Of a stretch of 64,000 nucleotides of DNA, positions 48,257 to 58,271 are shown in pieces. Numbering within the stretch: position 1 is the first letter of the stretch; each line of letters opens with the position of its first letter. The notes beneath the pieces were generated by a model, which ran no database searches, was not told where the DNA came from, and was given only the letters and a program-made list of their open reading frames with translations. Location: assembly GCF_030758755.1 (NCBI RefSeq), contig NZ_CP132387.1, positions 992,001 to 1,056,000 of the forward strand, written 5' to 3'. Source of the DNA: Bartonella apihabitans (lineage in GTDB: Bacteria; Pseudomonadota; Alphaproteobacteria; Rhizobiales; Rhizobiaceae). A program made the translations under genes and the position numbers.

Positions 48257-50485
48257 TCAGTCTTTTTTTGTTGTATCGGTTGTATCTGTGTTCGTTGTTT
48301 CCGTTTGTTGACGGCGTAATGCAATGATTCGCGGAGCCGAGGATCTCAAAGATTTTCCACGTCCGGAAAGACTTGGATTGGTCATGAAATATTCCTGCGC
48401 ATTGAACGGTTTTTCACCTTTTAGCGGGGTAATACGACGTGAGGTTCCATCGCTCAATATCTCGAAACTTTGCTGATTGTCTATGATATTTGCCAGCATG
48501 ATCTGCGAAAGAATTTGTTGGTGAACTGTCTTGTTGAAGACCGGTACTAACGTTTCAACGCGTCTGTCAAGATTTCTTGTCATCATATCGGCCGAACCGA
48601 AATAGACAATTGCGTTTTCATTCGGCAAATCCTCTCCATTGCCGAAACAGAAAATACGACTATGTTCGAGGAAACGGCCGACAATCGACTTTGCACGAAT
48701 ATTATCGGAAAAACCGGGAATACCGGGGCGCAAACAACAAATGCCGCGAACCACCAGATCAACCTGAACACCGGCCTGCCCCGCCCGATACAACGCATCA
48801 ATAATCTGCGGGTCGACAAGCGAGTTCATCTTCATCCAGATTGCCGCAGGTTTTCCTTCCCTTGCATGAGCAATTTCGTCCTCGATATGTCCAAGAATAC
48901 GGCGCCGCAAGGTCAAAGGTGAAAAGGCCAGTTTCATTGGCTCGTCCGGTTGCGCATAACCGGTAATGAAATTGAAGATCAATTGAACATCGTGGCCGAT
49001 GTCATCATCGGTCGTGAAAAATGACAAGTCGGTATAGATTTTTGCCGTTATCGGGTGATAGTTTCCGGTTCCCAGATGGACATAAGACCGTAACCTGTTC
49101 TCTTCGCGACGAACTACCAGAGACATTTTAGCGTGGGTTTTGAGTTCAATAAAACCGAAAACAACTTGTACCCCCGCCCTTTCGAGATCTCTTGCCCAGC
49201 GGATATTTGCTTCTTCGTCAAAACGGGCCTTAAGTTCGACCAGAGCTGTAACAGATTTCCCGGCTTCCGATGCATCAATAAGTGCGCGTACAATCGGGCT
49301 GTCGTTCGATGTTCTGTAGAGCGTTTGTTTGATTGCCAAAACGTCCGGATCGGCTGCAGCCTGGCGCAAGAATTGGACGACGACATCAAACGATTCGTAA
49401 GGATGATGCACAACAATATCTTTTTCACGAATAGCTGCAAAACAGTCACCTGCATGTTCTCTAATCCGTTCCGGAAAACGCGGATTATAAGGAACAAATT
49501 TCAGGTCTTCGCGCGGGATTGAAACAATTTCCGAAATCATATTGAGCGCCAACAGGCCATCGAGCACGCTTATACGATTATCAGGAACACCAAGCTCGGT
49601 GGTTACAAACTGGCGTAAATCATCCGGCATTTCAGCATCGAATTCTATGCGAATAACCTGACCACGGCGTCTACGTTTCAAAGCTGATTCAAATAGTCGA
49701 ACGAGATCTTCCGCTTCTTCTTCAACTTCAATATCACTATCTCGAATGACCCGGAAAGTCCCTGCCCCGTTCACCTCATATCCGGGAAAAAGTTTGCCGA
49801 TGAAAAGACTGACAACATCTTCCAAAGAAATGAAGCGATAACCTTGCCCCTCATCGGGAAGCAGCGTGAAACGCTTGAGAGCAGTCGGTAACCTTAAAAG
49901 TGCTGTCATAGGTTGATGATCGGCACGACGTAACAAATGAAGTGCAATCGAAAAGCCTAAATTCGGAATGAATGGAAACGGGTGAGCCGGATCAATTGAA
50001 AGTGGCGTGAGTACAGGAAATATTGTCTCGAGAAAATGATTTTCAAGCCATGTTTTTTCAGTTTCAGTCAGACGATCAGGACGAATAATCGCAATTTTCT
50101 CCTGTTCAAGTTCATGACGTAACGCACGCAATTCTTGTTGTTGGTTGGCTTGTAGCCTTGCCACCTCCGCCAATACAAAATCAAGCTGCTCCTGCGGTGT
50201 GCGCCCGTCCGCGCTACGTGTAACAATTCCTGCACGCACCTGACCGGCAAGACCGGCAATACGAACCATAAAAAACTCGTCAAGATTTGTAGCCGATATT
50301 GATAAAAAACGCAGACGTTCCAATAAAGGATGTTTTTTATTTGCAGCTTCCATCAGCACACGATTGTTGAATTGAAGCCACGAAAACTCACGATTTATAA
50401 AACGTTCCGGAGTTTCCATATTGATTGTATCAGCATTAGGCTGTTTTGCCTCGGAATTTGATGAGTTTTTTGTACGTAAAGCCAT
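48257..50485 (-). CDS. ppk1: Polyphosphate kinase 1
   Basis: Reversibly makes polyphosphate from ATP at the membrane. 742 residues from the ATG at 50485, which has an AAGGG site; an ATG at 50503 is six codons upstream. The N domain starts [17 protein letters not shown]; the catalytic region has [19 protein letters not shown] and the phosphorylated His in [11 protein letters not shown], with the second conserved stretch [16 protein letters not shown]. The C-terminal tail is a Thr/Lys-rich low-complexity extension ([15 protein letters not shown]). Confidence 0.95.
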   Translation of the reverse strand: MALRTKNSSNSEAKQPNADTINMETPERFINREFSWLQFNNRVLMEAANKKHPLLERLRFLSISATNLDEFFMVRIAGLAGQVRAGIVTRSADGRTPQEQLDFVLAEVARLQANQQQELRALRHELEQEKIAIIRPDRLTETEKTWLENHFLETIFPVLTPLSIDPAHPFPFIPNLGFSIALHLLRRADHQPMTALLRLPTALKRFTLLPDEGQGYRFISLEDVVSLFIGKLFPGYEVNGAGTFRVIRDSDIEVEEEAEDLVRLFESALKRRRRGQVIRIEFDAEMPDDLRQFVTTELGVPDNRISVLDGLLALNMISEIVSIPREDLKFVPYNPRFPERIREHAGDCFAAIREKDIVVHHPYESFDVVVQFLRQAAADPDVLAIKQTLYRTSNDSPIVRALIDASEAGKSVTALVELKARFDEEANIRWARDLERAGVQVVFGFIELKTHAKMSLVVRREENRLRSYVHLGTGNYHPITAKIYTDLSFFTTDDDIGHDVQLIFNFITGYAQPDEPMKLAFSPLTLRRRILGHIEDEIAHAREGKPAAIWMKMNSLVDPQIIDALYRAGQAGVQVDLVVRGICCLRPGIPGFSDNIRAKSIVGRFLEHSRIFCFGNGEDLPNENAIVYFGSADMMTRNLDRRVETLVPVFNKTVHQQILSQIMLANIIDNQQSFEILSDGTSRRITPLKGEKPFNAQEYFMTNPSLSGRGKSLRSSAPRIIALRRQQTETTNTDTTDTTKKD

Positions 50486-51098
50486 ATTGCTTTTTCCCTT
50501 CATCCTTATTGTTTTAATGCTGCAACCGAAATAATCACATCAGTCCGCTTCCGGCGAAAACGTTTCGAGTCATCGAATTCCGGTTTAGTCACAACTTCAA
50601 GCTTACAACTCGGATACCGCTATGACAAATCCAATATCAATTTTTTGATACCAATATTTGTTTTATCCAGTGTTTCTAGTCGTTTCTTCCGGAAAAATAG
50701 AACTGGATAACGAGCACAATTACCCGGTTTGATTTTGATTTAACAGTTTTGAAACAGGCCAGAAAAAAGTTCGATCTCCCGCATCAAAAACTCTACGAAA
50801 TTGCAATGCCAAACGGCGGTTTTAGCCAAAAATATTGTGAAACCGTAACTTGTCATTGAATAGTTGTTCAGCTTGCTGAAAAAATTGATCAATATACTTC
50901 AGATAACCGCCAACCCCGAAACCGGTTTCAAAAAGCGTTCATTTCTCCTATCGATCATGAAAAATGGATAATCGAGTTTTCGTGTCGGTTCCCACATACA
51001 AATTATTAGCCATTATTGAACAATTAGGTTATAGAGAGAAAGTTATCAGTAGAAGTGCATAATTGCACAGGGTTTCAATAACGACATGGAGTTCAGGC
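50486..51098. other. Intergenic region between ppk and the zinc-finger gene
   Basis: About 610 bases, divergent promoter space, no supported gene in any frame and no clear repeat. Confidence 0.4.
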
Positions 51099-51356
51099 AT
51101 GGCTAATCATAACATTCCTCATTTTCAAAATGATGGTGGATATAAAATGATAGAAATCGGCGTGAAGAAGTTCATGTGTGTCGGTGCCAATCCTCCGTTC
51201 GATCATCCACATATTTTTATCGATATGGGAGCCGATGACGAAAAAATTTGCTCCTATTGCTCGACATTGTACAGATATAACCCGTCTCTTTCTGAAACAG
51301 AAACAAAACCCGCCGGTTGCACATTTGACGCGGAGCAATTCAAAATCGCTGGTTGA
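51099..51356 (+). CDS. Zinc-finger domain protein (zf-CHCC type)
   Basis: Small protein of 85 residues from ATG 51099. The C-terminal half has the zf-CHCC pattern: a His in PFDHPHIFIDMG and Cys pairs in ICSYCSTLY, ending near GCTF. This family is homologous to the zinc subunit NDUFS6 of mitochondrial complex I and is common as a stand-alone gene in alphaproteobacteria, so a role in complex I assembly is plausible but unproven. It is 35 bases ahead of the FAD monooxygenase gene in the same direction, as in relatives. Confidence 0.85.
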   Translation: MANHNIPHFQNDGGYKMIEIGVKKFMCVGANPPFDHPHIFIDMGADDEKICSYCSTLYRYNPSLSETETKPAGCTFDAEQFKIAG

Positions 51357-51391
51357 CTGGCAATCTATCACTATTGAATAAGGAATAAACT

Positions 51392-52621
51392 ATGAATTGG
51401 CAGAGCCAGAACAAACCAATCATAGTGGGGGCAGGAATTGCCGGATTAAGTTCGGCATTGGCATTAGCTCAAAAGGGAATAAGCACCCTTGTTCTTGAAA
51501 GTCGAGATCATCTGGAAGAAGTTGGAGCCGGTGTTCAATTGGCACCGAATGCTACCCGATTATTAAAGCGCTGGGGCGTTCTTGACCAATTATTGGAAGT
51601 TGGGGTTAAAGCCAAATTCCTTGAATTAAGAGACGGCTCATCGGCGAAGACGCTTCTACATGTCGATCTGCAGGATATCTCGGAGCGGCGTTGGCATGCT
51701 CCCTATATAACAATTCACCGTGCCGATTTACAAAATGTACTTTACGAAAAAGCAAACAATAATCCCTTGATCGACATAAAATTGGACGAAAAAGTGATTG
51801 CTGTTTCCAATGAAACCGATAACTTGGCAGAAATCTGCTCAGACCATCAGGGGTTCGAACAACGCTTTGTAACGCCACTTGTCATCGGATGTGATGGCGT
51901 TTGGTCGAAGTTAAGACAGTTTCCTCCATTAAATGACCAAGCCAGTTTTAGCGGCTATATTGCCTGGAGAGCTACAATTGACGTTGATACCCTTCCGAAA
52001 GAATTTCTACGTTCTTTCGAGGATGTTAAAACTGTAACCGCATGGATGGGACCGAACAATCATCTTGTAGCTTACCCGTTGAAAGCAGGAAAGTCGTTTA
52101 ACTTTGTTGCTATCACGCAAGGAAACAATCCGGGTGAAATCTGGTCACGTGATGGTGATAAAAATGAGCTTTTCAAGCATTTTAAGGGCTGGCATCCGGC
52201 GATAAGGAGCATTTTCACTCTGGTCGATAAATGGACATTCTGGCCGTTGTTCCAAATGTTACCGCATCGTTTTACCGATAATAAATTTCGCGTTTTTGTT
52301 GGCGATGCAGCGCATGGTTTTTTACCTTTTGCAGCGCAAGGTGCGGCTATGGCCATTGAAGATTCAGCCGCTCTGGCTGAAATTTTGTCCAGTGGTGATA
52401 TGGACTTGTCTTCGGCTATGAGACTTTACAGCAATATTCGCACGCCACGCGTTGCTGCAGTCAATAAAAGGGGTGCGTTCAACCGTTTTGTATACCACGC
52501 CACCGGACCAGTTGCTTTTGCACGCAATTTTGTGATGAAGATACGCCCGTCAGAAAATTTCATGGCAAATCTTGACTGGCTTTATGGTTATGACGCTACC
52601 GGTTTTGCCAAAAACCAATAG
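51392..52621 (+). CDS. FAD-dependent aromatic monooxygenase (class A, salicylate-hydroxylase-like)
   Basis: Single-component flavoprotein hydroxylase of 409 residues. The FAD-binding Rossmann motif is PIIVGAGIAGLSSALALAQKG, then the DG motif region VIGCDGVWSKLR near residue 165 and the second FAD motif FVGDAAHGFLPFAAQGAAMAIED (split around residues 303-325). The family includes salicylate hydroxylases and ubiquinone hydroxylases; the substrate cannot be told. It is convergent with the aap genes, with only five bases between stops. Confidence 0.88.
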   Translation: MNWQSQNKPIIVGAGIAGLSSALALAQKGISTLVLESRDHLEEVGAGVQLAPNATRLLKRWGVLDQLLEVGVKAKFLELRDGSSAKTLLHVDLQDISERRWHAPYITIHRADLQNVLYEKANNNPLIDIKLDEKVIAVSNETDNLAEICSDHQGFEQRFVTPLVIGCDGVWSKLRQFPPLNDQASFSGYIAWRATIDVDTLPKEFLRSFEDVKTVTAWMGPNNHLVAYPLKAGKSFNFVAITQGNNPGEIWSRDGDKNELFKHFKGWHPAIRSIFTLVDKWTFWPLFQMLPHRFTDNKFRVFVGDAAHGFLPFAAQGAAMAIEDSAALAEILSSGDMDLSSAMRLYSNIRTPRVAAVNKRGAFNRFVYHATGPVAFARNFVMKIRPSENFMANLDWLYGYDATGFAKNQ

Positions 52622-52626
52622 CACAA

Positions 52627-53367
52627 TCATAAAATCTGGCTTAAAAATGCCTTCGCCCTTTCATGCACCGGATGGTCAAAAAATTCATCCGGTGGGGCAA
52701 CTTCAAGAATTTGCCCCTCATCCATAAAAATCACCCGATCGGCAACTTGTCTCGCAAAGCCCATTTCGTGGGTGACGCAAAGCATTGTCATGCCATTTTC
52801 AGCAAGATCAATCATTGTATCCAGAACTTCTTTGATCATCTCCGGATCCAGCGCCGAGGTTGGTTCATCAAACAACATGACACGCGGTTCCATACAAAGA
52901 GAACGGGCTATAGCAACACGTTGTTGTTGTCCACCTGAAAGCTGCCCGGGATATTTATGGGCCTGATCCGGAATTTTGACACGTTCCAGATAATGCATTG
53001 CCTGTTCTTCTGCTCTGTGCCTGCCCACATGCTTCACCCAGATAGGCGCAAGCACACAGTTTTCTAGAACGGTCAGGTGGGGAAACAGATTGAAATGCTG
53101 GAATACCATGCCGACATTCCGACGTATTTTGTTCAAACTCCACATTCCATGCTTGAGAGGAATTCCTGTTACTGTAATATCTCCCTCTTCCGCCCTTTCC
53201 AGACCGTTGATACACCGTATCAATGTGGATTTTCCCGACCCAGAGGGACCGGATATTATCACCCTCTCTTTCGGTTTGACCTCGAGTTCGATGTCGCGCA
53301 AAACATGAAGCCTGCCGTACCATTTGTTGACATGGTGCATCGCTACATCCAAATTCTCATCAATCAT
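52627..53367 (-). CDS. aapP: General L-amino acid ABC transporter ATPase
   Basis: ATPase of the AapJQMP broad amino-acid importer, 246 residues from ATG 53367; a longer frame from 53421 overlaps aapM. Walker [20 protein letters not shown], signature [19 protein letters not shown], Walker [15 protein letters not shown] and switch His [10 protein letters not shown] are intact, as in GlnQ/AapP proteins. Last gene of the minus-strand operon. Confidence 0.93.
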   Translation of the reverse strand: MIDENLDVAMHHVNKWYGRLHVLRDIELEVKPKERVIISGPSGSGKSTLIRCINGLERAEEGDITVTGIPLKHGMWSLNKIRRNVGMVFQHFNLFPHLTVLENCVLAPIWVKHVGRHRAEEQAMHYLERVKIPDQAHKYPGQLSGGQQQRVAIARSLCMEPRVMLFDEPTSALDPEMIKEVLDTMIDLAENGMTMLCVTHEMGFARQVADRVIFMDEGQILEVAPPDEFFDHPVHERAKAFLSQIL

Positions 53368-53389
53368 ATCCGGCTTTTTCCGCAAGTAC

Positions 53390-54550
53390 TTATCCTTCCG
53401 CACCGTTAGTCTTCGGAGCATTCAAGCGCCTTTCAATAAAATGCGCATATCTTGACATGCCAAAACAAAATACCCAGAAAACCAGACCTATAAACACCAT
53501 TCCTGTAAGGGGCGTCTGGGGAGTGCTCCACTGTGCCTGTTGAATGGCCTGTCGCACAATACCCAGAAGATCGAACATTCCGATAATATAGACAAGGCTT
53601 GTTTCCTTAAACATTCCTATGAGCACATTGATAATACCCGGTATGACCAGACTATAGGCTTGGGGCAAGATAACAAGACCCATTGTTTTGAGATAACCAA
53701 GGCCAAGCGCTTCTGCCGCCTCATATTGTCCGCGCGGTATTGCTTGTAGTCCGCCACGAACGACTTCGGCAATATAAGCGGAGGTGAATAATGCAACGCC
53801 AATCAATGCGCGCAAAAATTTGTCGAAGGTTATATCCTGCGGAAGAAATAAAGGAAGCATAACGCTGGCGATAAATAACACGGCAACCAAAGGTATGCCT
53901 CGTACAGTCTCTATGAAAATCAACGAGATTGTATGGATAACGGGCATCTTTGAACGGCGGCCAAGTGCCAATAGGCTCCCTAAGGGAAGTGAAATGGTGA
54001 TACTGCAATAGGCAATCGTCAAAGTCACAAGCAATCCCCCCCACAATTGGGTTGCGACCGGTTGTAAATGAAAATAGCCACCAAAAAGCAAAAAATAACC
54101 GATAAACGGAACGACAAAGAGCGATGCAAGCGCATTGGCAATTTTTAACGGGCAAGACGGAATAAGTAATGGCAAATTTATTATAACCACGATCAATGCC
54201 ATGAGATCGACACGCCACCGTTCGCTATCAGGATAGCGTCCGTAAATGAATTGCCAGAAATTCGCTTTCACAAATGCCCAACACGCTCCACTCCAGTCAT
54301 CCGGCATGACTCCGCCTTGTGTGATTGTTGTACAGGCCTTGCGGTCGCTACCACTCCATACAGCATTGATAATCAGCCAATTTATAAGCGGAACGGCAAA
54401 ATAGATGATTGAGAGCACAAGTATGATGCTCACAACACAATTTACAGGAGTTGAAAAAAGATTGTGCCTCAACCAATGCCATATTCCCCTATCAAGTATA
54501 GGAGGAGGAGACGCCGATATAAACTTCGTCTGGACATAACGCTCGGTCAT
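53390..54550 (-). CDS. aapM: General L-amino acid ABC transporter permease AapM
   Basis: Inner-membrane permease of 386 residues with a long N-terminal extension typical of AapM, then the PAAT permease core: [18 protein letters not shown], the EAA coupling loop [22 protein letters not shown] and the [17 protein letters not shown] region. ATG 54550 is one base beyond the aapQ stop and is preferred to an ATG at 54565 inside aapQ. It would pair with AapQ in the membrane. Confidence 0.92.
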   Translation of the reverse strand: MTERYVQTKFISASPPPILDRGIWHWLRHNLFSTPVNCVVSIILVLSIIYFAVPLINWLIINAVWSGSDRKACTTITQGGVMPDDWSGACWAFVKANFWQFIYGRYPDSERWRVDLMALIVVIINLPLLIPSCPLKIANALASLFVVPFIGYFLLFGGYFHLQPVATQLWGGLLVTLTIAYCSITISLPLGSLLALGRRSKMPVIHTISLIFIETVRGIPLVAVLFIASVMLPLFLPQDITFDKFLRALIGVALFTSAYIAEVVRGGLQAIPRGQYEAAEALGLGYLKTMGLVILPQAYSLVIPGIINVLIGMFKETSLVYIIGMFDLLGIVRQAIQQAQWSTPQTPLTGMVFIGLVFWVFCFGMSRYAHFIERRLNAPKTNGAEG

Positions 54551-54551
54551 T

Positions 54552-55748
54552 TTAGCGCTCCACAAAAGCCATATGACGGTTGAACCAGTTCATGAAAAGC
54601 GAAACGACAATGCTCAACCCCAGATAAACTTCAATCCAGATAACGGCAAGTTCTACGGATTGTCCGGTTCTTTCCATAATGGTGCTCGAGACCATCATAA
54701 GCTCGGAATAACCGACGGCTGCTCCCAGAGATGTATTTTTGATCAGGTTCATATATTGGCTGGCAAGTGGTGGAATAATGATACGTAGAGCAAGCGGCAA
54801 TATAACCAGACGCATAATCAGGCCGTTGGAAAGACCAAGCGATGCACCGGCTTCAGACATGCCTTTATCCACACCTTGGATACCTGCACGGATAGTTTCT
54901 GCAATCAATGCACCCGTATAGATTGATAATGCCAGATAAAGCGAAAGGAATTCCGGCGAAATATAATAGCCGCCACTGAAATTGAAACCTTTCAATGTAG
55001 GAATGTCCCAAGATGTGGGATAGGCAAATAACAAAAATAGAATGATTGGACAAAAAATACCGATAAAGGGACCATACCACCATTTTATACGTGTGTTGCC
55101 GGTTTCCTTTATCATATACCGGCCACGGAAATGGAGTACAAACGCTAAAGCTACCAATATAACTGACGACACTACGAACAATAATACATGTTCACCCCAA
55201 ACCGGTCGTGGCAGATAAATTCCCCGAATATTAACTGCTATATCACCCCAGTGAAGACTTTGTCTCGCCGACGGTAAAATCTGCATAATGCCGATTGACC
55301 AGAAAAATAACAGGACAAGTGGCGGTATGTTACGAAAAAATTCGACGTAACAGAGCGAGAGTTTGGCAACCAGCCAATTCTGCGACAAACGGCCAATGCC
55401 GATAAAAAGCCCGATAAGCGTTGCTGTTACCAGACTTATTGCCGAAATGAACACCAGATTGACAAGACTTGCTGCAATAACTTCGCCATTGGTTGCGTTA
55501 TCATCATATTGGATGATGCTTGATGGCTGATTAAATCCGGCACGTTTATCAAGAAAATCAAAACCGGAAGCGATGTTGGAGGCGCGCAGATTGACAATAG
55601 TATTGTGTGCTATCCATCTGATGACGAGAAAAAGCCCCAAAATGACTAAACATTGAAGGCCAAACGATATCAGCGAACGCACGTTGAAAAAGGCAGCCAA
55701 TTCTGCCTTTAGGGAGCGCTCGGACATTATTAGCGGGTGTTTAGCCAT
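54552..55748 (-). CDS. aapQ: General L-amino acid ABC transporter permease AapQ
   Basis: Inner-membrane permease of 398 residues. It has the long AapQ-type N-terminus with an early membrane segment and a periplasmic loop containing FDFLDKRAGFNQPSS, then the permease core with CYVEFFRNIPPLVLLFFW, the EAA loop ETIRAGIQGVDKGMSEAGASLG and NTSLGAAVGYSELM. Second gene of the aapJQMP operon, 27 bases after aapJ. A second ATG seven codons in (55727) is an alternative start. Confidence 0.92.
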   Translation of the reverse strand: MAKHPLIMSERSLKAELAAFFNVRSLISFGLQCLVILGLFLVIRWIAHNTIVNLRASNIASGFDFLDKRAGFNQPSSIIQYDDNATNGEVIAASLVNLVFISAISLVTATLIGLFIGIGRLSQNWLVAKLSLCYVEFFRNIPPLVLLFFWSIGIMQILPSARQSLHWGDIAVNIRGIYLPRPVWGEHVLLFVVSSVILVALAFVLHFRGRYMIKETGNTRIKWWYGPFIGIFCPIILFLLFAYPTSWDIPTLKGFNFSGGYYISPEFLSLYLALSIYTGALIAETIRAGIQGVDKGMSEAGASLGLSNGLIMRLVILPLALRIIIPPLASQYMNLIKNTSLGAAVGYSELMMVSSTIMERTGQSVELAVIWIEVYLGLSIVVSLFMNWFNRHMAFVER

Positions 55749-55775
55749 TAGGGAAATTGACGCTATAAAAGACTA

Positions 55776-56806
55776 TCAACGAATCGGGAGACCGTATTGC
55801 AGCCCGCCTTTCGTCCATAATGCATTGATGCCGCGTGAAATTTTCAAAGGTGTATTCTGCCCGATATTGCGTTCGAAAATTTCACCGTAATTGCCGGTGG
55901 CTTTAATGATTTTTACGACCCAATCATTATCAAGCCCCAAGTCTTTGCCAATTGTATTTCCCTGTTCTACTCCGAGAAGACGCCGGATATCCTGATTGTC
56001 GGATTTTAACATATCGTCGACATTGGCCTGTGTTATGCCGAATTCTTCAGCATTCAACAATGCATTATGCGTCCAACGCACAACATCTGCCCATTGGGGA
56101 TCACCTTGACGAACGGCCGGGCCAAAGGTTCTTTCGAAATGATCTGCGGTAAAACGACATGATCTTCCGGATTTTTAAGCTGTAAGCGCAAGCCATAAAG
56201 TGACGACTGGTCGGTTGTGTAAACATCGCAACGCCCTGCATCATAAGCCTGATTGACTTCGGTAAATTTATCGAAAACAACAGGTGTATATTCCATTTTG
56301 TTATTACGGAAATAATCGGCAAGTGTCAGTTCGGTCGACGTGCCAGACTGGACACATATGGATGCACCCGATAATTGAAGAGCAGATGTCACACCTTCAA
56401 GATTCTTTTTATTAATCATGAAGCCCTGTCCATCGTAATAATTGACACCGACAAAATCCAGTCCCAAGGCTGTTTCCCGATTGATTGTCCAGGTGGTATT
56501 GCGGATCAAAACATCAATTTCACCCGATTGAAGTGCCGTGAAACGCTCTTTGGAGCTTAACGGAACAAATTTTACCTTGTCACCGCTTCCGAAAACAGCG
56601 GCAGCAACGGCCCGACAATAATCAACATCAAAACCGGTCCAATGGCCTTTTTCATCGGGAATACTGAAACCGGCAAGTCCCGTGCTTACGCCACATTGCA
56701 GATATCCCCTCGCCTTAACGTCGTCCAAAGTACCCGCAGAGGCCGAAACAGCGCCCACGGCCGCAACAGCAACGCCGACAGCAGCGATGTAAGTGTTGAA
56801 AAACAT
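55776..56806 (-). CDS. aapJ: General L-amino acid ABC transporter binding protein AapJ (one-base deletion at 56121-56123)
   Basis: Periplasmic solute-binding protein for a wide range of L-amino acids. From ATG 56806 the signal peptide ends near SASAGTLDD; core motifs are RGYLQCGVSTGLAGFS, WTGFDVDYCRAVAAAVFG, IRNTTWTINRE and DVYTTDQSSLYGLR. After ISKEPL the frame is lost and PAVRQGDPQWADVVRWTHNA continues in another frame; adding one G (GG to GGG in the coding strand, plus-strand C at 56122-56123) gives 343 residues, the normal size. First gene of the operon and divergent from metC, as known in Rhizobium. Confidence 0.92.
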
Positions 56807-56924
56807 AATGTCCTCTCCTGTTTTTGCAAAAACTTGTCCTGATCGCTATCGAAAAGCATTATCCCGATAACGTCAAGCAAATAGCGTGCTATCATTCTGA
56901 TGAAAAGCGAACAGATTTTGCTTG

Positions 56925-56949
56925 ACCTTTATCATGTTTTATCAAAGGT
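56925..56949. promoter_or_regulatory. Inverted repeat in the metC-aapJ divergent promoter region
   Basis: ACCTTT (56925-56930) and AAAGGT (56944-56949) are separated by 13 bases that contain two ATC/TATCA elements. It overlaps a TTGACC -35-like hexamer at 56922-56927. A shared operator is possible. Confidence 0.35.
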
Positions 56950-56988
56950 AAAATATAAAGTGGAATAAAAAATTGGAAAGTACAGTTG

Positions 56989-58159
56989 ATGACCTTAAAT
57001 AAATATTCAAACCCGTCCGGCATCAATACCAAACTTGCTCATTGTGGAAATAATCCGGCCGATTATTTCGGTTTTGTCAATCCGCCGGTAGTCCATGCTT
57101 CAACGGTATTGTTTCCCGATGCGGAGAACTCTAAAAACCGAAAATCAACGTTATACCTATGGCACACATGGAACGCCTACAACCGATGCTCTTTGCGAGG
57201 CGATCAACATGCTCGAAGGAGCGGAAAAAACCGTTCTGGTGCCTTCGGGGCTTGCCGCAATTACTGTTCCACTCCTCGGTGTACTGGCACAAGGTGACCA
57301 TGCATTGATTGTCAACTCTGTCTATGGACCGACACGTCGTTTTGCCAATAATATGCTACGGAAAATGGGCGTGGAGGTAGAATATTATGACCCGACAATT
57401 GGTAGAGCTATAGAAACTTTGATGAAGCCGAACACCAAGGTGGTTTTTACCGAGTCACCGGGATCAAATACATTCGAAATTCAGGATATACCGGCAATTT
57501 CGTCAGTTGCACACGCACATGGTGCAGTTGTACTGATGGATAATACCTGGGCAACGCCCGTTAATTTCAAACCTCTTGACCATGGTGTCGACATTTCAAT
57601 TACCGCAGGAACGAAATATCCGGCTGGCCATTCCGATATTCTGATCGGTTTCATCTCTGCGAATGAACGAACTAAAAAAATTGTCGAAGATGCCCATATG
57701 TTTCTTGGAATGAGCGTTTCCGGTGACGATGCTTACAATACTCTGCGCTCGATGCGCACCATGGGTATAAGACTTGCCCACCAAAGCAAGACTGCTTTAG
57801 CTCTCGCCCAATGGTTGGAAACTATGCCGCAGGTTGCAGAAGTGCTTCATCCGGCACTTCCAAGCCATAAAGGCCATGAAATCTGGAAACGAGATTTCAA
57901 AGGCGCTTCGTCATTGTTTTCGATTGTTTTGAAAGGCGGCGGCGAAAAAGAAGCCCACGCTTTTTTAAATGCACTTAAAATTTTCAAACTCGGATATTCC
58001 TGGGGCGGCTATGAAAGTCTGGCTGTCGAAGTATATCTGGGAGACAGGGTTATTAAACACCAATATTCGGGGTCACTTCTGAGGCTCCAAATCGGCATTG
58101 AGGAGTTTGACGACCTGAAAGCCGATCTTGAACAGGCGTTAATCGCAACAAAACTCTGA
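56989..58159 (+). CDS. metC: Cystathionine beta-lyase (one-base insertion at 57127-57128)
   Basis: PLP enzyme that splits cystathionine to homocysteine in methionine synthesis. ATG 56989 begins MTLNKYSNPSGINTKLAH; the frame breaks after FPDAE, where TLKTENQRYTYGTHGTPTTD continues one frame over. Dropping one A at 57127-57128 gives 389 residues. The PLP Lys is in TAGTKYPAGHSD and the substrate-binding YGTHGTPT and PSGLAAI motifs are present. The metC/aapJ divergent order matches Rhizobium and Brucella. A strong terminator follows. Confidence 0.93.
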
Positions 58160-58195
58160 AAAATAATTCAAAAAAATAATAAAAATACAATATGA

Positions 58196-58224
58196 GGAAG
58201 GCGATATTGTCGCCTTCCTTTTTT
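58196..58224 (+). terminator. Rho-independent terminator of metC
   Basis: Perfect 9-bp stem GGAAGGCGA / TCGCCTTCC with a TATTG loop, followed by TTTTTT. It lies 36 bases beyond the metC stop and 47 bases from the end of convergent dnaE. Confidence 0.92.
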
Positions 58225-58271
58225 ATTTGTTATGAATACGATATACGCGTTTGTTAAACCATTTTAAAGTT

